Below, one piece after another: positions 34,598 to 47,505 of a stretch of DNA of 64,000 nt. The stretch's first letter is position 1, and each line of letters starts with the position of its first letter. The stretch is taken from the NCBI RefSeq assembly GCF_910589235.1, contig NC_060963.1:62001-126000 (forward strand), given 5' to 3'. The notes beneath the pieces are model-generated. The model was not told the DNA's origin, did no database searches, and saw only the letters and a list, made by a program, of their open reading frames with translations. Both the position numbers and the translations under genes were made by a program. This DNA comes from Vespa crabro. Its lineage: Eukaryota > Arthropoda > Insecta > Hymenoptera > Vespidae.

Positions 34598-37500
34598 CGC
34601 AGTATTCTAATTTACGTGTATTCCCGCAAAACGGAGAGCAGCAATTTCCTAATCTGCGTTCACAGGAAATACGGTCAAGAGGTTCGCGCCAAGTCTCCTA
34701 TAGAATTCGTTACGACGCTCTTCTCGAATCATCATTGCCACGAGCATTCCCACGAATGATCATTTCGTCGTACACTTTTCTATTAATAATCAACGACAGG
34801 AATTATTTCTATCGGTTCTAGTGTGTAGTATCCGATAAATCGCTTGAAAGGATCCGTCGAGTCGATCCGTTCGGATTCGTGCGCCACGTTGGATTATAAA
34901 CGAGCGTATCGTGATGTTGCGTTAAAGACGAGAAACAAGTAGTATTTTAAAAGTACATGCAGATAGGTCCTCCTTCCTCGAAGGTAAATAAGTCGATTTA
35001 TAAGAGCATCGAACTGCAGTAATCTCCGGGATTAGCCGTAGTTACGTCCTCGAGCGACTATAATCCCATATACGTAGAGTTCGATTTACGAGCAGAAGAG
35101 AGGGAGATAGAAGCCGAGGGATGGGATGAATAGAGAGACGACCGTTTCGATCCTAGGCGAGGCGATTTTTCGGAAAAAAATTATTGCGCGATATTCCGTG
35201 CGCGGATATCCTTCGATGGACGAGAGAGCCACTTTGATATCGCTTGTCGATCCATTTTCATGCAAACGGTTCCGACCCTTCACCGATACGCTTGCCTTAT
35301 CCGAGAAAATAAGTGTGAAAAAGAGCTATGCACATGTACATGTATGAAGGATACACGTTGAAAGAGAAGCGAGAGAGAGAGAGAGAGAGAGAGAGAAAAG
35401 CCAGCGATATATTCGCGTGAAAATCAATCCGATTGTGAAAGCAGTTTCATCGGTCGACGTTTTCGGAGCGATTTTCGTGATCGATTCTCGGCGATCGATT
35501 CGAGAGAACGTATCGAGCCGAAACCTGACAGTCTCTCGTCATCCCTGGCCCCGGCGGGAATTTCAATTTTCGTCCTATACAACGACGAGTTTATCGAGCG
35601 ACTCACCCAACGGCAAGTTTTTATTGAAAATCCTGCGTGGCGCCGAGGTGTCGAAAGACGATCACTCTTATTCATCCCCATTGAAAATAAGAAAAATACG
35701 CGATTGGTCCATTCGGTATAGGTAGAGAAAAGGTAAACAGACGCGAGCACGATTAGGAACCAACACAAAGTAATGGGAGTATCAGGTTCGCGATCCCGCC
35801 GACGATTTATTTAGCCAACTGGATCATTCCACGAACAGCGTGACATCTCGCTGGCGGACGAGCTTTGCGAGAAGTGAAATTTTTCATTGCAGTGCACTTC
35901 GTGTTACGGGAGAACAGTTTCCGGCCAGGCAATTTCGGTCGCACCACTCGTACGAGCTGGGCACAGTTTCCACGGCGGAAATAACGCATGAATATATCTC
36001 GCTGATTGTTTCGTGACCGTACAATAGAGATAGCTGGTCTTTTTACAGCTCTGATCGTAAGAAAGCGACGAAAGAACTGCCGAATCGAATTTTGATAGTT
36101 TAAAAATATTTTACCTATTCCATACGTCCATTTGAGAAACTTTTCTCGACTCGTCCTTTCCCGCGTCGAATCGCGCGAATTTATTAATATTAACGGACGT
36201 ACGGATAAAGATGAGGACTTGTAGGAACCTTTACGATACCTTTCGCGAGCCGCGCGAATTTTTTTAGCGAATATCACCGATAAATATTTATATGAATACG
36301 TACGTCGACGTATAGGCTGCAACCTGAAAATGAACGCATCAGATTTTTATATTCGTACGTAAACGTCGAGCAACGCGATGCTTCCCGTTTGACTCTTTTA
36401 TTACCTCGCGAGCGAGGTCGACCGACGAGCTTGAATTTTTCATCCATTTTTTCGTTTGGAAAAACAAAGTAATTTATATTAACGAGCGCGCATCTCTTAA
36501 ACGGTGCCATCATCTACGGTACCTACTCGCTTGTAGTCCAGGACAATATGGAAAGCGTCCCGTTTCCTCGAAGCGTTTCTCCGTTCGAAGAAACCCGGTT
36601 AAAGGGAATATATCGGGAAGTGTTTCTAAATACGCGCGAACAAGTAGAGAAGACTGAAGGACGTTAAACGCGATGGCAATATGTTATGTATATCTATACG
36701 TAGTATTCGGCTCCTTATTACGGCCACCGTCGTGTCCCCATCCCCTTCCATTATCTTTCTTCCTAGCATTCCTCCCCGTTCCGAATTCGAACCAAGAAAG
36801 AGCCGACGCGATGGCAACTCGTAAAAAAAAGCCCGTGTGCTTTGCGGGTCGCGAAAATTTATTACTAATCACTTACTTTCCTATTCCGACCTTTTTTCTC
36901 TCTCCGCACATCGACCTACCTCATCGTCGACCATTACTCACCACGAATTTGACAGCGTAATATTCTGCGCTCTCGCGAGAAACGCAAAGAGGACAATTAA
37001 GAAGAATCCCCGAGAACGCACTCGTATGATACGGCTCTGCATCTCATACGAGACGCGATTAACCTTAAATCCACCTATGCTTTCATTCTAATCTATATCT
37101 GGGATTTATCGATTTATTAATCGATAGCAACGCGTTAGTTTCTTTTAAACAACGAGGAAATACAAGCGCTAAATTATAGGAAATATTCGACGAATCCTCG
37201 ATATCGTTACCCTTACGCAAGCCGATTCGATTCTATTTGTGAAATGATCGGTATGTACGCATGGTTACTAATCGATCGTCGCTTATCCCAGTGATATACC
37301 TCGCGCGTACATAAGTACATGTATGAATGTCGGTGGGGAGGAGAAATGATCGTTGGGAAAAAAGAAAAAGTCCAATTAAGGGAGAAATATGAGCTACGCG
37401 TTATCGGACCTATATATATATATACATATATATACATATATATATACACGCAATAGCTAGAAAATATTCAATGAGCATTCCGTAAACGCGATCGTACCAT

Positions 37501-39864
37501 TTAATGCTTATAACGCACGCGATCCTCGCGCTATCGGCTTCGCAAATCGTGTCCGATTAATTCCGATGGCAAAGTCACGCGTAACGCGATACGTTTCGAC
37601 CACCCTCGAATTCGGCATTAATCTCTCTTCTCTCTGTCATAGAGAAGCGCGATATACCGAATGATAGGTCAGCCGATATTTTTCATTTATTCGATATCAT
37701 CTATTTCATTTGTTCTTTCGTACGATTGTTCGATGTTCCCCCCTTGGTATCTCGGAGTATTTCGAAAGTATCGAGAGATACTTTGGCCGGTCCGAGTAGG
37801 GCCCAAAGAAGAAGCTGAGATCTCCTCCGACCGATTCACAAATCCATGTAGGAATTGCACCGAAAATGCAATTTTGCCGCGATCAAAGGGCAAATACCAA
37901 AGAGCGATCCTCCGTAGCCCTTGGCTTCTCTCTATCGCTATTGCGTTATAATCGAGTGTATCCTGCATACGGTAACGCGTGAGGCGATGGCGCGCGTATG
38001 CAAATTCCAGACTGGCGAACCGTAGACCGGTAAATGCGAAATAGAATCGATATCGCATTAGGGAACGCACAAAGTTGCATAACCGACAGTCGGATTCTCT
38101 CCGTCCGGTTTCGACGGACTAATAAATTAGATGAAAAGAGCCAAGGGGAAATGGAACGTAACGAAGGTAAGCGTCTTTTACGTTCCCACCGCAGATTCTA
38201 TCTATTTCCTACCGAAGAAACGGATCAAACAGGATTTAAACTGCTTTCGTGGTTAGAATCAAGCGGATCGAGCGATTAGGTAAATTTTTCCATATATATT
38301 TTTCCCTTTGAAAGTCCGAATCGTCGTTATTATCTTTTTCTCCATCAAATTATTTCGTTCGTAGACGTTCGCTTGTTCGAAGGATAGTCGTCCGCCTTTA
38401 AGGCAAAAAACCATAATGATCTCGCGGAACAATAAATGATTAGTTATAAAATGATTAGCTTTCCGATTGGACAATGCGACTATTCTTTGCGTTTCAAGGG
38501 ATATTACGAGGTAAGGAGAAGGAGAAAGAACGCGTAGTAGCGATCGTTGGAAGAAAATAATGGAAGGAGTTTATAAAGAGACGATATGCGACGCATGCGA
38601 GTACGCATGGAGGTACGTCTACGCGAATCGATCGTAGAGGCCAATCTTGAGATTTCGCCGTTTGAGATAAATGGACCGCGAGAGTAGGGAGTCTGGTATG
38701 GTTATCTTCCATAACCATACCAGATAGAGAAGAGTCGAGGATATATTTTTGCTATCGTGGTACAACTATCGATCGAACGAAATCCCAAGTTTCTCTGGGA
38801 TTCACGAACGGCCGTGACCTAGTAAGGACCGTGAACCCAAAATGCCTAGCAGACCGAAGGCAACGGATCAAGTCGAGTAAGTTGGTTGGCCTTTGATGGT
38901 GTGCGAGGGCCAATCTCGTATAAGGAACGAAATCAAGTAAGGTCCTGAAACCGGAAGGTTCCGGGACCAGCCAACCACCGATTCGAGATTGAGAGCAAAT
39001 ACACGGAGGGCCACTTGGTTGGCGCTAAATAATTCATAGAGCCGCTTCATCCTCTATACGCCATCAGTGCCGCGCCACTAGCCATTCGACCGTTCATCAC
39101 GGGCTATTGATTGGACTTGCCCTCTTGGTTCGGCACTTCCTGCCTCGGTACTTTGACCATGGCCAAGCACACGCTACGTACTTATTTCCTACCAACTTGA
39201 ACAAACTCGAAGATAGGATAATCGAATTAACGTTTTATCTCGAAAAAAAATCGAAATATTTTTTAAGCGAATAGTCGAATACGAGCCTGTATAAGTAAAT
39301 CTATCGGTTCTCTCCTTCCTACCCGCTAGATTATCCTTGATCTTAATCAAATGACTTTCCTTTCGTCCTCCTCGGCCGTCGGTCCAGTCACATTTCAGAG
39401 CTCGACTCTACGTTTGCACGAAACAAATTGGAACGTTTACTCGAAGTCGCGAAACTCATCGGAGATAAACTAACTAACTACGTCCAAAATTGGATAACTT
39501 TATCGTCACTCGAGAAAAGGATATAGACGGATGGATAGATGAATGGATAGGAGAGAAGAAGGTGAGAAGCCTTCGAAGACCGTCCCAACGCGAGATTTCC
39601 ATTTTCGGGACATAAATCAAAATCCGTCATCGATCCGCACTCGATGCCGAGCTACGCTATACCTTTTTCACTCCCTTTTTCCTACGATGGCTCCGAGATG
39701 GCTGGCGGTATTTTAAGAAGAAAAGTAAATAACGAACGTTCGAAATGGGCAACGATAAGGAGCTCGCGGGTAGAAGGTCGAAGCTTGAGGCATTCAAAAA
39801 GTTTTCTTCGCCCACCGGTCGGTCGGTTGGCCAGCCACCGAAGAAACAAGACCGAGATCCAGAC

Positions 39865-39903
<39 letters not shown>

Positions 39904-40929
39904 CCTCATTATAACCGGAAACTTTGGTAATTAGCTAAACTCGTTAAAATTTATAAAGCACCGGCCTGATGAACACGAACGAATATAATAAGTAGAACAT
40001 TGAAGAAAAAGTCGAAATTGTTAAGAGGCAGACTCTTTCTGGTTTATTTTTGAGACTTAGACGCGACCGAAGCGAAACATCCGTCGTCGCTTCTATAATG
40101 AACCGACTAGGTCGTTTCGCGATATTGGGGATGTTATGCGTTATCGACGAGGAGGAACGACATGACGCACGACCATTGCAATATAGGGAATCAAAATGAA
40201 CGTTCCCGCTCGTTACTTGCGAATTTTATGTTATTAAAGTGCTAATGGAGTTATAAAAGCCAACCGAGGGATCAAAGTTCGCTCGAGAAAATACGGAAGC
40301 TTTATCCAATGATCGACGAGAGAACTCGTAGGTCGTTTTAGGCGTCCACGTCGCACGTAATAAGAAAATTTAAAAGCTATCGTATTTGAGATCGACGGAT
40401 GTGCAATGAAAATTTATTAACGCAATTAAATGACAAGAAGAAAGGGAGGTACACTCTTTCGATGTGCGCGCTAATATCAAGAAGAAACCAGATGGCGAGC
40501 GAGCGAAACATCGAAGCGATAAAAATCGTATAATTTTCAAGACTGATTAGACGATATTAAAACTTTCCCTCTTTCTTTCTTTCTTTCTTTCTTTCATTGC
40601 TCGTCCATCTTTCTCTTGGGAATAATAATTCTACTTGTGGAATTCAATGTGGATACAAATAATGGTGAAGTTCATTAAAGTAATACGGTGCAGTTATTAA
40701 AACGAATACCGTTTTCATTCGACGTTGCGTTAATTAATGTCCGGATTAATTATCCAAGAACGAAAATTTCCGTTTCGGCGTGTCCTCTTGCAATAGAAGA
40801 TGATAATTAAATAACGGACGAGAAGATCTCCGTTGTCACAAAAGCGAGCAGCTTTACTGCTCGTAGAACGAAACTCGTCTCGTCTCGTTATCGTCGAATC
40901 AAAGATACCTGAGAACCTACTGCTAATTG

Positions 40930-40983
<54 letters not shown>

Positions 40984-43900
40984 GATTAATCCGATTAAAC
41001 GGTCTTTTACGTTCGTAACTTTTCGCGTCGATACGATTCGAGAGCCGCATCGATACACTCCAGGCAGAGAGAAAGAGAGAGCATCGTAAACGCATTGCTT
41101 CAATTGTGCGTCTCGATAAAGTCGATAAGTGAAACGTACGTCATTACCAATTACAGAAGATAGCTTCTATCAATGCGAAATCATTAGTAGAAATTAATGC
41201 GATTTCTATGGGAGCGTGCTTACGATATATGTATGCAGATATCTACTATCGGTTATCGGCAATTTCAATATTTACATACATATGTACATACGTGGCAAGC
41301 GGTGGGCGACGATTGCCGTTATTACCGCATTGAATACAGTTTGCTTTTTGGACAGCGAAGAATGCTATAATCAACGCTACAGCGTATAGATCGATGATGA
41401 ACGATCATTTCTCCTCGTAAGAACTTTCTATTTATATATATATATATATACACACGTCTATTACGATATATTAACTATAAAGCATTAACCATAAAGAATT
41501 CGCAATAGCTGAACAAAGGACGAAAGGAGAACGCTGTTCTCATTATTCCCTTATTTTCCACCGATGATCAAATATGACGGAGTAAAAGCGAAACTTTTTC
41601 GAGCGATTTTAGATGACGCGGCGATCGATCGCGGTTCAATAATTTATCTTTCGATCTTGCGAATGAAAGAGAGAAAGAGGAACAGAGGGGAGGAGGAAAA
41701 GAAAAGGAGAAATGAAAGAATCTCGAAAATGTCTGCGTGGAATAATGGCACCTGTTGTACCATGAAATAACAGTGTTCTTTCTCACCGATGACGTTTCCT
41801 ACCGTGGGTTATTTCGTTGAAACACGGCCAATCAGAAAGGCAAATTACACTTTTCTCTTTTTGTTCTTTTATACCTATTCGCTTTGCTGAATTTCTTTAG
41901 CTTCGAAGCTCCATCCGTTGTGGATGTAAAAATTCCTAGAAAATAATGAAACATTCGCACTTATTGGACGACGTCGGGTATAGGCACTTTCGAAGGATCG
42001 AAAAATGCCTCGCGTTTGACCAGAGAGGACCAACTCCACCGGTTAGATAATAGAAAATAGGATAGGATTTACGTTAAGAGTCCGTTAATAACTTAAGGGA
42101 GATAGAGAAATTCGGTTGGCGTGGTGAAAATTATATAGCGCTGGATGATTGGCTCTTTAGCATTTTAGTTTTAATCTTTCCCTGTGTAAAGGAAAAGATT
42201 GTAAAGTTAATGACACCGACCTGTAGGCGTACATGGAGTTCTCGCTGCTTCCACGAGATCTTCGCGACTTCCGGGTGGAGCCTCCAGCATCGTCGCACTC
42301 CCGAAGAATTTCTTTATGCACAGCAGGCTCAACGCTACAAGAAAGGAAAAGGACGTTACATATCGTATAAACGTATAAATATATATGTACATACAAGTAT
42401 ATATATATATATATATATATTTCTCTTTTCCCGTTTTCAATGAGAAAAAGATCGTTTCAATCGATTAATTCGGCCTACGGCTGGTAGCTATAATTAATAA
42501 AGACACTCGATTAGCATATCAAGTACACTAAGTACCTAAGGAAATTTATGAAAGGTCCAAGCTTCTAGATGGTGGAATCGGGCGTGCGATCGAGATCAGT
42601 GGAAAAACTTTTTGTCTCCGAAAGAAATCGAGATAACTCGTCTTTCGATCCTTTACTGCATTTCTCCACATACATTCGCACTTTAGAGAGTAAAAAGAGC
42701 AGTGTGTTTAAGCGAAATCGATATTTGAAATAGTTTTATAGACTCGTTCTGCAAACGCTCGATGGAGATTCGTTCGCGACGACGTTATAACGTATTAAAT
42801 CTATATTTAGAGATTTTCGCGCGATTTTCCGAAAATACATAGAGATGCATAAGTCGATATCGAGATGAAATATTTCTACTAGCTTAGACGACGACGACCC
42901 GATATCCTTCGAATCGAGTTATTAATTAGGCCTAGGTACACCTAGACCTACATGTACACCATCTATAAAAGTTTGATAAAACATCGAGCAAAAATGAGAA
43001 CCTCCTTTCGGCTCTCTACGATTCTTCTGCACCTATTTCGTGCATACTAGTGCATACGATCCTCGTAGAAGGGACGTAAGTCCCTTCAAATTACTATCCT
43101 TCACCGGCACCCGGTTTCACAGAAATTTCCCATTAATCTCTCAGTCGGTTTCTCTTGGAAATTCCAGAATTTTATGTTATCTCGAGGGCGAGTTAACTCG
43201 CCATGTAACAAGCTCGGAGAGCAATGAGAAGCTAGTTTTCAACTAGGAGAAGAAAGTTTCGATTGAGCGAATACCCGTCCTCGAACGAGTCCTCGAAACG
43301 GTCGAGTTTTTGGACGATGAACCTATAAAGGTTGGTACACCTATAAGTGACAACTTAGTCTTTCGCGTTATCCAAAGCACTTTTGGAAATTTGTATCGAA
43401 GTAGGGGCTGGTTACGAGTCAGGTCCAAGGCTCCTGTCGCATTCTCTTTGCGACGAGCGGTGCATCGCATTTCTCTCGCGTAAGCACCGAGAGAACAACG
43501 CGCTGGGATGAAGTGTGTACGCTCGAGAAGCGTTTTAATTAAATTTTCACGACCACAGCCGTGCCGAGAACGTTTCAGACACGTAATAATAATGTAGCCT
43601 CGATGTAGGTGGAGGTCGCGTGATATTTCCTGTTTTCGCGTGCGCGACACGTTGTAAGTGTACCTTTCCTCCTCCATCTATTTCCCTCTAGCTACCTCTA
43701 CCTATCCATCCATCTTGTGCTTTATCACGCACACGCAGCTAGGAGAGGGGGTCGGTGGAAGCACGTAGTCGGATAGATTTTTCGAACGTAGCCGTCGACG
43801 GTTCTGAACCGAGGAACGAGATGGTGGCTTTTGAACGTCGCTTAACACGTCGCAGAGCTACGTCCAATTATCAAAGGGGTTCCTGTCCGGATCGCGGTAG

Positions 43901-45292
43901 ATACGATGATGAAAAGGTTCGTTTCGATTTATAAAAGTATGCGCTTTAATATCGTTTATCGATACAATGTGCGATACGATACAATGTTTTAAATCTAGTT
44001 TCTTTGTTGCAAGCCCACGTGAGCAAATCCTTGAGGAAACAACTTTTTCCCATTCCTCTCTTCTTCTTTTCCCTTGGTCTTCTTTTTCTTTCGTCGTACC
44101 GTCACGTTCACCGTACGTTCGCACCCAGTCAGACACGCCTGCGTAGATATACTCGTACATACGCGTATATATATATGTAGGATTTGCGCCGTATGCGCAA
44201 ATTCTTTTCCCGGAAATATTGAGAGAAGCTTTTACGATTCGCAGGTTCGCGGTCGATCCTTGTTGCACACCAGTTTTCTCTGCGGTCGCAAAGGTCTTAT
44301 GCCTTAGAAAGAGCAAAGAACGGCATCTACACCCCGAGCTTTTCGATCGAGCTCTGTCTCCTTTCCTTTTTCCCCTTTTTCTTTTATCTTTGAGAAATAG
44401 AAAGGAAGACTTTCCTCTCGGCTACCGACTAGATACACGGGAGTACTACCATTCACCCTTCGCCAAAGGAACCCTAATGGCTATCCTCGTCCTGTGCTAT
44501 ATCCACCCTTTAGATCCTTTGTACGGTGGTAGATCGATTTCACTTGCTTTTTCAACAACCTCCGCAGCTAATCTCTTTTAACTTCTTTCTCTTTTCTTTC
44601 TTCCTTTTTCTCTCGAAAAAGCGAAAGACGAATGAACCTTACCGAATATCCATTAAACAGAGAGATACTCGTGTATCGCGAAAAGATTTCACAGGAATTT
44701 CGCGCCTGTCTACGTCTATGGCAAAAACGAAAGGATAACCCGTTTGATAGATCGTTTAATGATTCGCGCTCGAAAGGTTACGGATCAAAGGAAACGTCCG
44801 AGCGATATGATCGAAGAGACCACTTTTGCCGAAGCAGTTTCTATCGTTGCGCAAAAGTAAAAAAAATAGTTGTCAGCTATCCCGTCGATATCTTTGAAAA
44901 ATGGCCTCCTTCCGAGATTATGTCTAGGCTCTATTTTTATCGATGAGAAATGGTTAGGGGGAGGAACCTTTTATAATACTACGTAAAGGATTCTGTATTT
45001 GTAGGAGCAGAAACGATCCTATCGTATGGGAATTGGTGGTAAAGCAAAACTAGCGAATAGCTGATCCCAACAACAAAGGTAATACTTTGGCAAACTTTCC
45101 GGCACCGAATTGAAACTAACGCGATGCACTAACGTTACATCCATCGAGTACACGAGTATGCATACACACCAGGTATGGGAATATCGATATGTAAGTTTAT
45201 CCATCTATTTTCATCCTGCGTCAATTGTCAATTATCCTGTGCATGCTCGAGCGTGACCATAGAGATGTATATATATATGTATATATAGATGA

Positions 45293-45328
<36 letters not shown>

Positions 45329-45924
45329 ATTCGTTCGTTGTAAAAAGAGATGAAAAATAATTGCCGATCGATTATTCAATCGTCAGCTTTTATCCCGCCT
45401 GAGACGAAGGCGCGGGATCGATTCGCCGGTGGAATAATATAACGTATAACGTAATCGTAAATAAAACGTGTCGCTCGATTTTATTCTGGGCTCTCACGTT
45501 GAAGTACCGTACTCCGTATCGATATATAGCCAGTGGATTAACGAAAATGTCGTATAAAACGTATGGACTTTCTAAATGACTAGCTTACCCCGCTTCACGT
45601 CTCGCCACGTGTTCGTGATTTCGACGGATCTGCTCTGCCCGTTTGGTGTTCACCCATATAGTCCTCTCACATCCTTCCGCCGTCCGATATACCGCGACTC
45701 TGGAAAAAATAACGACACCGATCAGGTCCGGCTATTATTTGTATAGATAAATAATAGAGACAAAGATTCCCATATATTCGGTCCGAAGGCCGAAAGAGAA
45801 ATTAAAAGAAACGAGAAAGTCGAATTTCGCCTGTCGTCCATTCAAGCTGAACTATCCTCCGGCATCGTTGCTCGTCGCGTGACAGCTACCGTCGGAAGGT
45901 TCATGCGTTATTCATGAGAATCTT

Positions 45925-45969
<45 letters not shown>

Positions 45970-47446
45970 TTCGCGTTTGGTCACGCATACAACACGATCA
46001 CGCGCTTGCATCGTTGACGCAAGTAAGTACTTGGACGAGCAATCTGCTCTAAAGCATGCAACGCATACACGTTCGACGACCAATACGCACGGCTTTGCGG
46101 ATGTTTTCGATCGGCATACACCATGTATATGCATATACAGCGTTTGTGTATCTTCCATGGCGCACGTCGAGCTACATCGAATTTCGTCATCCAACGATAA
46201 AGTACACACGTACAGCGTGTCATGCATATGTATTATCATTAACGCGAAAGATAGAACCCTTTTCAGATGGAACGTTTCGAAATTAACTGTTGTCGTATTT
46301 TAAAAGTAATTTCTAATCGATAATCCATAATGCTTACACTCGCAATATTTTTTTTTTTATTCTATTTACGATACTCGTTCCCGTCTAATCGTGGTAGACG
46401 ATATGTATAATACTAGTATGTACTATGCATTCTAACAGCACGTCCAAGCAAACAGAGGACAGAACGTACCTTCCTATGGGCGAATAAGCCGCGAATTCTC
46501 AAGTTCCGTAATCGAGTTTCTATTGTTATCATGTAAACGCGTCATTTCTATGGCGCGTGTTATGGTTGTTGAATGGCGAACACCGATGAATAGTTATTAT
46601 TTAGCGAAGCTACGTTTCCGTTCCTGTAGAAACTTTTTTATAACGTATTCTTAAAATCATATCGCGTTCGTCGAGTTCTAACGCTTTTTCTTGTCGATTA
46701 AGTGTATTACCACGAGGCAAACGTAAAATGGATTTTGCGTTTTAATTTATTTTTCGGCCACAATGATTTTTCAATAACTCTCTCGACTAGGTGCACATGT
46801 TTTCCAAGAATTTTCGGAACAATGAGATAAAAGGGGAACGCGTAATGACGTATTCGTAAACGTACTGGAAGCAATTCAAAAATGTTGTATTCATTTTTCA
46901 GCCGTTCTTTTAATAGGTTTTATCTTTTCAATGAAATTTCGTAATATAACGCTCGGCGCGTTATGAACCCGTTATTTTGCCTTACGACGAATTTCAAAAG
47001 AGAAAAAGGGAAAGAAGAAGGAAGAGGGTAGAAAATGTTTGCCTTGGTTTTGTGTTTTATCGGTTTATCGGCCTTCGTAACGACGACACGCGACAAAAGA
47101 ACGACTCGTAAGTTTCCCATTGGTTGGAAAATTCAATTGGAAAAATTCTTTCGCGGTACGAGCGAGCGAGCGAGCGAACGAACGAACGAATGCAAGATCA
47201 CACTACTGATTGAAGAATCTCAAATTAGTTGTAAATTGTAGGGAGGATCTTTTATCTCTTAACTTGGCTCCCTGCGTGTCCTCCGTTCGAGTACCATTCG
47301 CTTGGCACAGTTACAAGATAAGGGATGCTCGGCACTTTTCCTTAATCTCCACTCTTCCGCCTCGCACTACCGCGCTTTCGCCGTTCGATTCTTTAAACAA
47401 GCCTTTTATTTCGCGGAAGACCGTATCTTGGCTCTTCTCCGAGAGT

Positions 47447-47505
<59 letters not shown>

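Larger units (their letters stand above)
34399..42220 (-). other. Intronic interval of the minus-strand gene (about 7.8 kb)
   Basis: Apart from the candidate microexon at 36942-36964 no exon is seen. The interval contains an AC/AT compound array, AT and CT arrays, a perfect 14-bp hairpin at 38692-38724, and a repeat-poor segment at about 38760-39180 with several short inverted GGTTGGC/GCCAACC pairs. Confidence 0.65.

Noticed and set aside
35807..36322. 171-codon minus-strand frame inside the intron of the minus-strand gene
   Set aside because: Composition is unlike the confirmed exons, no splice signals bracket it, and no domain is visible.
43243..44316. Two minus-strand frames of 144 and 152 codons
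   Set aside because: No domain, no acceptor or donor in phase with neighbouring exons, and AT-array-derived segments in the second.
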